This document shows positions 16,649 to 26,012 of a stretch of 64,000 nt of DNA, in pieces (positions within the stretch are counted from its first letter, which is position 1; every line of letters begins with the position of its first letter). The position numbers were made by a program, and so were the translations under genes. Origin of the DNA: Aquimarina sediminis (GTDB lineage Bacteria > Bacteroidota > Bacteroidia > Flavobacteriales > Flavobacteriaceae); NCBI RefSeq assembly GCF_002895435.1, contig NZ_POYJ01000008.1, positions 62,001-126,000 on the forward strand, given 5' to 3'. The notes below the pieces were generated by a model that was not told the origin of the DNA, ran no database searches, and saw only the letters and a program-made list of their open reading frames with translations.

Positions 16649-17527
16649 ATGAATTTGCAGTTTATTAAATATTTTCTAGTCCTTTCTTCAACAGAAAACT
16701 TTACAAAAGGAGCCAAGCAGGTTAATGTAGTGCAGTCAACATTTTCGGCAGGGATTAAAAAATTGGAAGAACATTTTGGTGTTCAGTTGTTTGAGAGAAA
16801 CAATAGAAATGTAAAACTTACCAAATACGGGCAACAGTTTTTACCTAAGGCAAAAGAATTACTAAATAAGTGGTCTGATATTGAGCAAGATTTTAATGTA
16901 ATCAATCTAGAATCACTTAGAATTGGGTTTGTTCAGAATTTATCAATCAATGATATTTTACATTATGTTAATGATTATCAAAAATTAAATTCATTATCCA
17001 AAATAGTTATTACAGAAGATAAGCACGAGAAACTATACGAATTACTTCAGCAGGGAGAAATACATGCGTTCTTTTCAGATAAAAACAGTATCTCTACAGA
17101 TTTCGAAAAAATACCGGTTGCTGTAGAAAAATTATATTTTGCAATTAATGCTGATCATCCTTTGGCTAAAAAAGAATTTGTTAATCTTCAGCAGATAGCA
17201 GAAGAAGATTTTATAGAGAGAAGTCAATGTGTACTCCATGATGAGGTTTTTGGAGAGCTCTCAAAAAGGAATATTAAATTCACAAAAACTTTTACAGCTC
17301 ACAATAACGAAACCGTACTGGCTTTGGTTGCCTCTAATATGGGGTTTACATTAATGCCTAAACCAAATTTTTCTGTTCCGGAAGTAAAATTTATACCCAT
17401 AAAAGATGCTGATTTCTCTAGAAGGATATCTTTGTTTTGGAAAAATGATTACCGAAAGAAAGAGTTACATAAATTTCTTTCTTTACTAAGAGAAACTACA
17501 CATATAATTAATGGAGTAAGAGATTAG
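16649..17527 (+). CDS. LysR-family transcriptional regulator
   Basis: The 292-residue regulator has the LysR N-terminal helix-turn-helix (MNLQFIKYFLVLSSTENFTK, then VQSTFSAGIKKLEEHFGVQLFERN) and a periplasmic-binding-like effector domain. It faces the AhpD-like gene, the usual arrangement of a LysR activator and its target. Only one Cys (residue about 196, in ERSQCVLHDEVF) lies near the OxyR-type position and no second one is placed like OxyR's, so direct disulphide sensing is doubtful. Confidence 0.88.
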   Translation: MNLQFIKYFLVLSSTENFTKGAKQVNVVQSTFSAGIKKLEEHFGVQLFERNNRNVKLTKYGQQFLPKAKELLNKWSDIEQDFNVINLESLRIGFVQNLSINDILHYVNDYQKLNSLSKIVITEDKHEKLYELLQQGEIHAFFSDKNSISTDFEKIPVAVEKLYFAINADHPLAKKEFVNLQQIAEEDFIERSQCVLHDEVFGELSKRNIKFTKTFTAHNNETVLALVASNMGFTLMPKPNFSVPEVKFIPIKDADFSRRISLFWKNDYRKKELHKFLSLLRETTHIINGVRD

Positions 17528-17625
17528 TAATATGTAAAGGGTATTGGTAAGTAAATGCTAGCCATCGTCTCTAGTTTTGCGAAGATGGTATATTTTTTGT
17601 AACTATGGTATAAAATCTATAGCCT

Positions 17626-18438
17626 ATGAAAAATACAATACTACTTATTATTGGTTTGTTTTCTACTGCTGTATTTTCTCAAGATAATTTCAAACTTTAT
17701 TATGAAGAAACCGAGACAGGGTTTAAAATCTTAGCAGATAATGATGAGTTTAGTCCGGTTTCTGCAAAAATAGATTTTAGATTAGAAAACCTTTCTTCTT
17801 CAAATGGTAATAATAAAGTCTTTGTCGTACCAGCACAAACTAAAAAACATACAATTACAGACCTGAACGTAATTGATAGAAAGAAACGCATAAAATTAGG
17901 ATATGAATCTACTTACAATCATGGGGATCATACATTAAAGAAGTATGATAAGGATTTTAAGTATTACCTACCTTTTTCAAAAGGTGCCGAATATTGGTTA
18001 TCACAAGGATATAATGGCTCTATTTCTCATCAAAATGAAAATGCGTTAGATTTTAAAATGCCCATAGGCACCAAAATCTATGCCGCCAGAGGCGGAGTTG
18101 TTATAGATATAGAAGAAAGTTATAGAAAAAGCTGTACGACCTCAGAATGTGCTAAATACAACAACTTTATTTTGGTTTATCATAATGATGGTACTTTTGC
18201 CGAATATACACATATCAAAAAGGATGGGGCTAAAGTAAAAATTGGGGATCACATAAAAATTGGTCAGTTTATAGGGTATAGTGGTGATGTAGGATGGGCT
18301 ACAGGACCACATTTACATTTTATTGTCTTTTTTCAAAGACTAAAAGAAAGAATAACTCTAAAGACAAAATTTCTAACCGGAGAAGGTAAGCGAGCAATAG
18401 TGCTTATCGAAAAAGAAAAATATAAGAGAGCATATTAA
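17626..18438 (+). CDS. Exported M23 (LytM) family peptidase
   Basis: This 270-residue protein has a signal peptide (cut after STAVFSQ), about 110 residues of unassigned N-terminal sequence, and an M23 domain. The zinc site is recognisable as SHQNENALDFKMPIGTKIYA (H and D ligands) and GPHLHFIVFF (HxH). M23 enzymes cut peptide cross-links of peptidoglycan. The insertion RKSCTTSECAKYNN carries two cysteines near the active site. It is a single-gene unit with its own terminator. Confidence 0.88.
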   Translation: MKNTILLIIGLFSTAVFSQDNFKLYYEETETGFKILADNDEFSPVSAKIDFRLENLSSSNGNNKVFVVPAQTKKHTITDLNVIDRKKRIKLGYESTYNHGDHTLKKYDKDFKYYLPFSKGAEYWLSQGYNGSISHQNENALDFKMPIGTKIYAARGGVVIDIEESYRKSCTTSECAKYNNFILVYHNDGTFAEYTHIKKDGAKVKIGDHIKIGQFIGYSGDVGWATGPHLHFIVFFQRLKERITLKTKFLTGEGKRAIVLIEKEKYKRAY

Positions 18439-18460
18439 TTAAGTAAGAAAAAGAACCTTT

Positions 18461-18498
18461 AAACAACCCTTATAACTGGTTTATGGGGGTTGTTTTTA
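18461..18498 (+). terminator. Terminator of the M23 peptidase gene
   Basis: AAACAACCC (18461-18469) pairs with GGGTTGTTT (18487-18495), with an inner ATAA/TTAT pairing and a following T run. Confidence 0.8.
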
Positions 18499-18504
18499 TG
18501 ATTA

Positions 18505-18521
18505 TACCCCTGTTTTCAGTG
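18505..18521. promoter_or_regulatory. ACCCCTGTTTTCAG element (copy 1 of 4)
   Basis: TACCCCTGTTTTCAGTG is the reverse-complement form of the element found upstream of both giant adhesin genes and near the TPR histidine kinase gene. It ends about 105 bases before the small membrane protein gene at 18626, and follows directly on the M23 terminator. Confidence 0.45.
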
Positions 18522-18625
18522 CGTTAATTTTCATCGTTTATGGTGTTTGGCAAAAAGGCAAGTGGATATATCTTGCGCAGTATTAGAGAACAACTTTATA
18601 ACAATTTTTAATACTACATATACAG

Positions 18626-18976
18626 ATGAAAAATATTAACTTACATACGTACATCACTACATTTGTTTTACTCTTTGTTTTAGCAACAATATGTAGTTTG
18701 ATAGGATATGCATACGACCAAGAAACATTAGTTTTTACTCCTACTACAGAATTTTTATTGAAATTATACCCAGTATTTAAATTCCCAACAGAAGTTGTTG
18801 GATACTCTATGGTTGCCAAAGGAATATATGGACTAATTGGGGGATTAGTACTAAGTGTATCGCTGTATTCCTTTGTCTTTGAGCGTTTTGTTTTCTGCTT
18901 GAAGAGCCTGAAAAGAGTTTTGGTTTATAACAACAATCCAAAGCTGAGAAGAGAAAAAAGAATACTGGAGTGTTAA
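18626..18976 (+). CDS. Small two-helix membrane protein, unknown
   Basis: This 116-residue protein has two hydrophobic segments (about residues 11-30 and 63-88) and a basic tail (NNNPKLRREKRILEC). I do not recognise a family. An open frame on the opposite strand (18583-18819) overlaps it but lacks any protein-like character. Its interest lies in the ACCCCTGTTTTCAG element about 110 bases upstream, shared with the adhesin genes. Confidence 0.55.
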   Translation: MKNINLHTYITTFVLLFVLATICSLIGYAYDQETLVFTPTTEFLLKLYPVFKFPTEVVGYSMVAKGIYGLIGGLVLSVSLYSFVFERFVFCLKSLKRVLVYNNNPKLRREKRILEC

Positions 18977-19105
18977 TGATGAAAGAGAATGGTAATGCAC
19001 CCTGTATTTTCATAAATTAGTGATTTTCAGCAAATAGTTTTGATTATGGTGTAATATTTGTGGTCTTTATTTTATCACATAAATTAACTTTAAAGACCTT
19101 TAATA

Positions 19106-22093
19106 ATGAAGAACAGGACATTACCATTACTCTTTTTAGCCATTTTATTTAATTTTAGTGCGGTTTTTGGGCAGTATAAAATCACTATCCAAGCATATGT
19201 TTTGGATCAGGATACCCAAAAACCTATTCCATATACCAATATTGGATTTATCGATAAAGGAATAGGAACAGTAACCAATAAGAGCGGAAGATTTTATCTA
19301 CAATATGACGAAGATAAAATCAAAAGCGATGATATATTTCAATTATCTTGTATAGGATATGAACCGTTGCGATTAACTCCCAAAGAACTCTTTGATACAC
19401 TCCAAAAGAATAATACACTATTTTTAAAACAATCCATATTCAATCTAGACGAAGCTATTGTACAGTCTGAAAAAAGAAAAATTGATTCTATAGGGTACTC
19501 TTCCTATAATTCTAATTTACTTGCCTATTGGAAAGATGATAAAGCACTGGGGGGTGAAATAGCTGCGCTAATCAAAGTAAGAAAAAAGAATTCTAAATTA
19601 CTAAACCTAAAGTTTAACATTGTAGAAAATACGGCAGATAGCTTATTGGTAAGAGTAAATATCTATGATAAGAAAAGAAAAAAACCGGGGAGTAATATAT
19701 TAACCAGTAATATTTATCATACAATCTCTACTAGAAAAGGAGAAGAGATTATTGATTTATCGCCTTATAATATTAAGGTTGACGAAGATTTTATTGCGAG
19801 TATAGAACTTATAAAAGTATACGGTAGTGATATTCAGTTTGCGGTTATTGCAGGAAGTGGAGGGCGCTCATTTCTTAGAGATATAAGTCAGGATAATTGG
19901 AAAGAACTTAAAGAAGTTGGTATTGCTTTTAAAATAGATGTCTCTTACCCTGCATCTTCTGTTAAGTCAGAAAAAAGGCAAAAACCTGAAGATATCACAA
20001 TATACTGGGATACTTCGCTCTCTATGCAATCTAGAGATCTTGAAAAAGAACTAACATTTCTAAAAAAATACCTAGCCAAAATAAAGAAAGCAAATATCGA
20101 TGTCATCACATTCTCTAATAAGCTAGAAGAAAAAAAGCACTTTGTACTGGAAAAGGGGGATAGTAAAAAATTGACCCATATGCTTTCTGGATTAAAGTAT
20201 AATGGCGCAAGTGATTTTTCTAAACTATTTAAAGAAAATAAAAAAGCAGATCAATATCTAGTCTTTACAGATGGATACGCTACCTATGGAGATCATGAGT
20301 TTATTTATGGTACTCCTGTTTTTTATATAAATAGCAAAAAAAACGCTAATGATACTATGCTACAAGAAGGAGGTTTCTCTAGTGAGGGGCATTACCTTAA
20401 CCTTTCTAGTATAGAAATTCCAAAAGCCCTTACATATATTAATCATTTGGTAAAAGATGAAGCAGTTTATAATAATGATAGTGCCAAAGAATTTGTAAGT
20501 GGTATTGTGTTCTCAGATAGTTTACCTATACAAGGATGTAAAGTAGCTGTAAAAGGGACACTTGTAGAAACCGTAACAGATAGTGACGGTAAGTTTTCGA
20601 TTGCAGCAGACATTGATCAGGTTTTGTCTTTTCAACATTTTAGCACCTATAGTGAAGAAATACAGGTAGGCACATCAAAAATGATGAAAGTACTTCTTAA
20701 ACCAAAATATGAAAACCTAAGTGAGATAGCACTGCTACAAAAAAAGAAAGCCGAAAAAGAAAAAGTAAGTGTGGGAAACAAAAAAGTGGATAGACAAAAA
20801 TTAGGCTATGCTAGTTTTACTAAGAACAAAGAAGATTTTCCCTCTATGGCTATTACTTTACTTGATTTGATAAGAGGTCAATTCCCAGGTGTTTCTGCTT
20901 ATATCGATAGAGAAGGACAAAGTGTAGTTTTGGTAAGAGGAAGGAGTTCAATTGCTTTAAATAATGGAGCATTGTTCGTAGTAGATGACATAATACAGAA
21001 TGGTATTCCTGATGTAACACCTCCTCAGATCGAAAGTATAACCCTTATACCGGGTGTTTCAGGTGCTGTACGCTATGGTAGCCAAGGAAGAAATGGCGTG
21101 TTTCTTATTGAAACTAAGTTGGGAGCAAGTATAACATCGTCAAAGGATGGTAAAAAGAAATCATTATTAGTAGAAGGTAATGATTATAAAGAGTCTATTT
21201 ATCTACTAGATCCGAATCAAAAAAGACCAGAATATCTAAATACTTTATGGAGTAGCTCAACATATAATGAAGCGTTAACAATATACTACGAACTAAGAAA
21301 AGTACATAAACACGAAGTACCTTTTTATGTGTTTTGTTCTGATTACTTTAAGAGATGGGATCAAGAGTTTTCTGATGAGGTAGTTTCTAATCTTGCTGAA
21401 ATATCAAATGATAACTATGGTGTGCTTCGTACATTAGCATTTTTATTAGAAGAAAAAGGTGATATTAAGAAAGCATTGGTAGTCTATGAAAAGCTATTTG
21501 ATTTAAAATCTAGTTATGCACAATCATATCTGGATTTGGGAAGAGTATATAAAGAAGATAAGCAGTATGACAAAGCATTTGAAATATATAAACGAATACT
21601 AGAAAATCATAAAAACATAATCGGGTTTACCGAAGTGAGTAAACAAACAGAATCAGAATTAAGACATTTGTTAAACCACCACAGATCACATATATCACAT
21701 AGTGATGTTCCTTCAGAATTTTTGACAGTAAAAAGTATTCCTGTTCGTATTGTTTTTGATTGGAATGACCCGCAGGCAGAGTTTGAATTTCAATTTGTAA
21801 ACCCTAATAAGAAGTATGAAAAGTGGGCACACCGTTTTGAAAACAATAAAGAATTACTTCTTAAAGAAACAAGGCATGGTGTTGCATCAAAAGAGTTTGT
21901 AGTGGATGATTCAATGCCAGGGGAGTGGATTGTTAATGTACAATCGTATGGCGAAGTGTCAAAGCAGAACCCTACTTTTATGAAATATACAATCTATAGA
22001 AATTATGGACTTGCCGATGAAACAAAAACGGTAAAGTTGATTAAGTTATACAATCAAAATAAAAAAGTTACTTTGGATAAGTTTAGGATATAA
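19106..22093 (+). CDS. Multi-domain surface protein: CarboxypepD_reg, VWA, TonB plug, TPR, DUF2135-like
   Basis: The 995-residue exported protein (signal peptide to about residue 22, VFG-Q) is a mosaic. Residues 24-115 are a carboxypeptidase regulatory-like Ig domain. Residues 296-450 form a von Willebrand A-like domain with MIDAS D302-x-S304-x-S306 and FTDG at 387-390. Residues 463-535 are a second CarboxypepD_reg domain. Residues 580-675 are a TonB plug domain (VLVRGRSSIALNNGALFVVD). TPR-like repeats cover about 760-860. The C-terminus (IVFDWNDPQAEFEF, then TFMKYTIYRNYG) resembles DUF2135. There is no barrel after the plug, so it is not a transporter in itself. The role is unknown; adhesion or envelope assembly is a guess. 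Confidence 0.8.
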   Translation: MKNRTLPLLFLAILFNFSAVFGQYKITIQAYVLDQDTQKPIPYTNIGFIDKGIGTVTNKSGRFYLQYDEDKIKSDDIFQLSCIGYEPLRLTPKELFDTLQKNNTLFLKQSIFNLDEAIVQSEKRKIDSIGYSSYNSNLLAYWKDDKALGGEIAALIKVRKKNSKLLNLKFNIVENTADSLLVRVNIYDKKRKKPGSNILTSNIYHTISTRKGEEIIDLSPYNIKVDEDFIASIELIKVYGSDIQFAVIAGSGGRSFLRDISQDNWKELKEVGIAFKIDVSYPASSVKSEKRQKPEDITIYWDTSLSMQSRDLEKELTFLKKYLAKIKKANIDVITFSNKLEEKKHFVLEKGDSKKLTHMLSGLKYNGASDFSKLFKENKKADQYLVFTDGYATYGDHEFIYGTPVFYINSKKNANDTMLQEGGFSSEGHYLNLSSIEIPKALTYINHLVKDEAVYNNDSAKEFVSGIVFSDSLPIQGCKVAVKGTLVETVTDSDGKFSIAADIDQVLSFQHFSTYSEEIQVGTSKMMKVLLKPKYENLSEIALLQKKKAEKEKVSVGNKKVDRQKLGYASFTKNKEDFPSMAITLLDLIRGQFPGVSAYIDREGQSVVLVRGRSSIALNNGALFVVDDIIQNGIPDVTPPQIESITLIPGVSGAVRYGSQGRNGVFLIETKLGASITSSKDGKKKSLLVEGNDYKESIYLLDPNQKRPEYLNTLWSSSTYNEALTIYYELRKVHKHEVPFYVFCSDYFKRWDQEFSDEVVSNLAEISNDNYGVLRTLAFLLEEKGDIKKALVVYEKLFDLKSSYAQSYLDLGRVYKEDKQYDKAFEIYKRILENHKNIIGFTEVSKQTESELRHLLNHHRSHISHSDVPSEFLTVKSIPVRIVFDWNDPQAEFEFQFVNPNKKYEKWAHRFENNKELLLKETRHGVASKEFVVDDSMPGEWIVNVQSYGEVSKQNPTFMKYTIYRNYGLADETKTVKLIKLYNQNKKVTLDKFRI

Positions 22094-22122
22094 TCGACAT
22101 ACAAAACTTGTTTATAATAAAG

Positions 22123-22152
22123 CTCCTGAGTTAGAAATCAGGAGATTTATTA
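22123..22152 (+). terminator. Weak hairpin after the multi-domain protein gene
   Basis: CTCCTGA and TCAGGAG form a 7-bp stem with an 8-base loop, followed by ATTTATTATATT. It lies 30 bases after the stop codon. Confidence 0.5.
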
Positions 22153-22243
22153 TATTAAATGAAGTTATGACACTGTTAAGAAAGATTTCTTTTATCACTA
22201 ATTTTCATATCTTTCATTCCTTAATCAAAAAACATATCATACC

Positions 22244-24040
22244 ATGATCAAAAGAATGCTTGTTATGGTTTGTCTATTATCAATTTTTGCAGCTTGTAAA
22301 AATGAGACAACTACCACCAAGAAACCTGTAGAAGAAGAGGTTAATGTTAGTGCCAAATTTAGTGAGATGTTAGACAATTACTATGAAGAAGGTCTGCAAC
22401 TCAATCCTGTACAGGCGACTTTTGCCGGAGACAATAGATTTAATGACCAGTTTCCAAATCCTTTGGCGGACGAAACGGTGAATAAAGCAAAAGCTTATTT
22501 TAAAAAATATAAAGAACAACTAGCACAGTTTGATGATGCTGCCCTTTCTGAAAGTGAAAAAATGACTAAAGCTATTCTCAATTGGGAATGTGATATGAAT
22601 TTAGAAGGATATAATTTTAAAAGAGAATACTTTCCTATAGACCAAATGTGGTCTATTAACCTTGTCGCCGGGCAACTAGCAAGTGGTGCCAGTGCACAAC
22701 CTTTTAAGACAGTCGAAGACTATAATAATTGGTTAAAGCGTCTTGAAGGGTACATCGATTGGATGGCTTCTGCCGAAGCAAAAATGAAAGAAGGAATGAC
22801 TGCTGGATATGTGCTTCCAAAGTCTTTGATCGTTAAAGTGCTGCCACAATTAGAAGCCTTAACAGTAGAAGATTTAGATAAACATCTTTTCTATAGTCCC
22901 GTAAAGAATTTTCCTGAAAGTTTTTCTGAAGAAGATAAAAAACAGCTAACCGAGGCTTATAGTAAAATGGTTTCCGAAAAAATTATTCCTTCCTATAAAA
23001 GCTTACATAAGTTTATGAGTACAGAATATATGGAAGCAGGTAGGGCTAGCTCTGGTATTTCAGATATTCCTGGAGGAAATGAGTTTTATCAATATCAAAT
23101 CAAGTTGTATACCACTACAACAATGACTGCCGATGAGATTCATAAATTAGGGCTCTCTGAGGTAGCAAGAATCTCTGCTGAGATGGAAAAAGTAAAAGAA
23201 CAGGTAGGATACAACGGAGATTTAGAATCATTCTTTGATCATGTGCGTAATAAGAAAGAATTAATGCCTTTTACAGAACCAAAACAGGTAATTGATAATT
23301 TTAATGCAATTCATGACCGAATGAAACCTCAAATAGAAAAATTGTTTGATGTAAAACCAAAAACACCATTCGAGGTACGTCGTACAGAAGCTTTTAGAGA
23401 AAAATCTGCCAGTGCAGAATATAACCCAGGTTCGCTTGATGGTACTCGTCCTGGGATTTTTTATACACCAATACCAGATGCCACAAAGTATAATACGTAT
23501 AGTGATGAGTCATTGTTTTTGCATGAAGCTATCCCTGGGCATCACTATCAGATTTCATTAACACAAGAGAGTAAAGAGTTACCTAAGTTTAGAAAAACAC
23601 TATGGTATAGTGGATATGGAGAAGGATGGGCATTATATACAGAATCATTAGGTAAAGAACTCGGTTTGTATACAGATCCTTATCAATACTTTGGAATGTT
23701 GGGAGCAGAGATGCACCGTGCAGTTCGTCTTGTGGTTGATACAGGATTGCATTCTAAAGGTTGGACTAGAGAACAAGCAATACAATATTCTTTGGATAAC
23801 GAAGCAGAATCTGAAGCAGGGATTACTTCAGAGATCGAACGATATATGGCTAATCCTGGTCAGGCATTGTCGTATAAGATAGGTCAATTAAAGATAAGAG
23901 AATTACGTGCCAAGGCTAAGCAAGAGCTGGGAGATAAATTTGATATCCGACAATTTCATAACCAGGTGTTAGAAACCGGATGTGTACCCCTGGCGTTATT
24001 AGAAAATAAAATCAATACTTGGATTACTAATAATAGATAA
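22244..24040 (+). CDS. DUF885 family metallopeptidase-like lipoprotein
   Basis: The 598-residue protein has a lipoprotein signal (lipobox FAAC, Cys at about residue 19) and the DUF885 zinc-peptidase-like motif HEAIPGHH at 427-434. Downstream blocks are GYGEGWALYTESLGKELG and EAESEAGITSEIERYMANPGQALSYKIGQ. Members are large helical proteins distantly related to M1/M32-type peptidases. The family is uncharacterised in Bacteroidota, but a periplasmic peptidase acting on short peptides is reasonable. It is monocistronic, with a terminator directly downstream. Confidence 0.88.
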   Translation: MIKRMLVMVCLLSIFAACKNETTTTKKPVEEEVNVSAKFSEMLDNYYEEGLQLNPVQATFAGDNRFNDQFPNPLADETVNKAKAYFKKYKEQLAQFDDAALSESEKMTKAILNWECDMNLEGYNFKREYFPIDQMWSINLVAGQLASGASAQPFKTVEDYNNWLKRLEGYIDWMASAEAKMKEGMTAGYVLPKSLIVKVLPQLEALTVEDLDKHLFYSPVKNFPESFSEEDKKQLTEAYSKMVSEKIIPSYKSLHKFMSTEYMEAGRASSGISDIPGGNEFYQYQIKLYTTTTMTADEIHKLGLSEVARISAEMEKVKEQVGYNGDLESFFDHVRNKKELMPFTEPKQVIDNFNAIHDRMKPQIEKLFDVKPKTPFEVRRTEAFREKSASAEYNPGSLDGTRPGIFYTPIPDATKYNTYSDESLFLHEAIPGHHYQISLTQESKELPKFRKTLWYSGYGEGWALYTESLGKELGLYTDPYQYFGMLGAEMHRAVRLVVDTGLHSKGWTREQAIQYSLDNEAESEAGITSEIERYMANPGQALSYKIGQLKIRELRAKAKQELGDKFDIRQFHNQVLETGCVPLALLENKINTWITNNR

Positions 24041-24058
24041 AAAAGAATACATTGCAAT

Positions 24059-24096
24059 AAACCTCACAGTTTTAAGAAGCTGTGAGGTTTTCTTTT
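24059..24096. terminator. Terminator between convergent genes
   Basis: AACCTCACAG (24059-24068) pairs with CTGTGAGGTT (24079-24088), followed by TTCTTTT. It serves the DUF885 gene and possibly the convergent PhyH gene, whose stop codon touches its end. Confidence 0.85.
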
Positions 24097-24826
24097 ATAC
24101 AAAAGTTTTGTTTATTTCCTGTCGTTCTAACCAACCTAATGGTTTTTTAAGTTCATGGGGGCAGAACTCCAAATGGATTACTCTTCTTTGTTTATTATTG
24201 GTTGTTCTATTAGAAGCATGTAACGTAAGAGGTTTCATTAACATAGCTCCACCGGATTCAACTTCGCAAACATCTTCTGTTTCTTTATCCCAATCGATAG
24301 TATTAACTCTATAAATTCCTTTTTGGTGTGATTTGGGAATTACTTTTAGAGCACCATTATTTATATCTGTTTTATCCAGATGAATTCTTACAGTAACAGT
24401 ATCTTCTAATATTTTGATTGGTGGGATAACCCCAAACATGCCTTTTTTAGAAGTCCAATTAGAATACCCTTCTGTAGCAGTTTTTTGATCGACAGAAATG
24501 CTTAGATCTTGATGATATCCCACAAACCAGTTTGATTGACTGGGCTTATCAAAATAAATAGCTTTGGTTAAGAAATAGTTGGTGCCAAATATATCAGATA
24601 ATAACAGGGTTAGCTTTTGATTAAAGAGGACTTCCTTTAGGGCAGGAATCACTGTAATAAGTTGTCTGATTGCAAAAAGATCTTTCGTTTTTAAAAATGA
24701 ATTACCCTCTTTTTCGGAGTTTGCGATACAATCTAGAATTTGGCTAATTTCGGTTGTAGAATAAAGGTCAGAAAGTATAGAATATCCCTTTTCTTCTAAT
24801 TCTGTTTTATTTCTTTTATACTTCAT
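24095..24826 (-). CDS. Phytanoyl-CoA dioxygenase (PhyH) family oxygenase
   Basis: The 243-residue Fe(II)/2-oxoglutarate oxygenase has iron ligands H105-x-D107 (GYHQDLSI) and H203 (LTLHASNRT). Arg215 (RRVIHLEF) is placed to bind 2-oxoglutarate. The family hydroxylates diverse small molecules; bacterial members often act in secondary metabolism or on lipid-like substrates. It lies alone on the minus strand, with 256 bp before the next unit, so its substrate cannot be read from context. Confidence 0.9.
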   Translation of the reverse strand: MKYKRNKTELEEKGYSILSDLYSTTEISQILDCIANSEKEGNSFLKTKDLFAIRQLITVIPALKEVLFNQKLTLLLSDIFGTNYFLTKAIYFDKPSQSNWFVGYHQDLSISVDQKTATEGYSNWTSKKGMFGVIPPIKILEDTVTVRIHLDKTDINNGALKVIPKSHQKGIYRVNTIDWDKETEDVCEVESGGAMLMKPLTLHASNRTTNNKQRRVIHLEFCPHELKKPLGWLERQEINKTFV

Positions 24827-25082
24827 TTTTTACCATTGTTAAAAATACCAGTACACTATTTATATTTATTAGATGCTAAATTGAGGTAGTGCTGTAGTTT
24901 CTGTATTGAAAAATTTGTCATGTAAAAGTCGGAAATATTTTCTAGGATTTATGACCCATATATAAGTTGAGGTATTTATTTCTGAAATCATTTTTAATTC
25001 TATATATATTCATAAATGAATATCATACAAAAATATCCTGACTGAAACTGTAAACTTATATCCAAAAAGTAATTATCTTGAT

Positions 25083-25643
25083 CTAATGTTTATCAGGAAA
25101 AAGAGGAAACTCTATATTCCATGTTTTAGTATTAGAATTATAATGATGGGTCAATATATTGACTCGTATAGAGGTGTTCTCTTGCATTTTTCCTTCATTT
25201 TCAAAGAGAGATTGTAGGGCTCCAGAATAATCTGCGATATCAAGCTCGGATAAAGGTTTTTTAAAATTTACACTACCAAAGAGAGTATCTCTACCCTGTT
25301 GAGTAAATGTAGTAGTGATACAATACATATTAGGGCAACGTATTCCGTTATCAATAAAATCAACATGATAATTTACGCTGGGATCAGCAAAAGAGTCAAT
25401 ATAAGAAGGAACACTAATATGTAAACGATCATTAAATATAAGATCACCATTGTTATCCTTGATTCTAATGTAAGGAGTATACAGCCTTTTGGCGATTAAT
25501 TTTTTGACATGATGCGTTAGACGTGATATTTTAAGCTCATAACGCCCCGTAGCTCTATACCTAATATCGTGAGGTATGGTATCTTCTATATCCGGATACA
25601 AAATTTCATTTACTAGACGTTTGATGTTTTTATTTTTTGACAT
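25083..25643 (-). CDS. Hypothetical protein, 186 residues
   Basis: No signal peptide, membrane segment or known motif is visible. The N-terminus is basic (MSKNKNIKRLVNEIL), and the middle looks beta-rich, with repeated short strands ending in HHYNSNTKTWNIEFPLFP. Codon usage and the clean ATG argue that it is real. It precedes the PhyH gene on the same strand, but the gap of 256 bp makes an operon unlikely. Function unknown. Confidence 0.6.
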   Translation of the reverse strand: MSKNKNIKRLVNEILYPDIEDTIPHDIRYRATGRYELKISRLTHHVKKLIAKRLYTPYIRIKDNNGDLIFNDRLHISVPSYIDSFADPSVNYHVDFIDNGIRCPNMYCITTTFTQQGRDTLFGSVNFKKPLSELDIADYSGALQSLFENEGKMQENTSIRVNILTHHYNSNTKTWNIEFPLFPDKH

Positions 25644-26012
25644 AGGGGCAATGTTTTATGAGTATTAGTATTTATGCATATTGTTATTTTAAAAAAAACT
25701 CTAAAAAGAGTATTGAGTTGCTAATAGAAGTGATATAAAAGTTACGCAAAATTTAACATAATCGCAACTTATAGAGCATTATATCTCTGCATTTGTTCTG
25801 ATCTTATGCTTACAAAAGGTGTCTTGTCTCTTTCTGATGTAAGATAATTCGTTAAAAGTAGAGGTGATATTGAGTAATGTTATGATTGCTGTAGTTAGCT
25901 TTTGAGGTATGATCAGCTCCTAAATGATGTAAGAAACCTCAAAGGTAAAGCTTTGAGGTTTCTTTTGAACACTTAAAAAAAGGGGGGCGCCATTTTACAT
26001 AAGAAGATGGTA
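25644..26012. other. Intergenic region with a terminator
   Basis: This 369-bp region separates the LamG-FAD oxidoreductase gene from the hypothetical gene. Apart from the strong hairpin at 25931-25964 I see no gene or RNA. It should also contain the promoter of the hypothetical gene. Confidence 0.4.
25931..25966. terminator. Strong hairpin downstream of the LamG-FAD gene
   Basis: AAGAAACCTCAAAG and CTTTGAGGTTTCTT form a perfect 14-bp stem with a 6-base loop (GTAAAG). T-rich arms on both strands make it usable in either direction; on the minus strand it lies about 50 bases beyond the oxidoreductase stop codon. Confidence 0.85.

Noticed and set aside
18583-18819. Open frame antisense to the small membrane protein at 18626
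   Set aside because: The translation has no recognisable signal or domain, and its end overlaps the start of the plus-strand gene.
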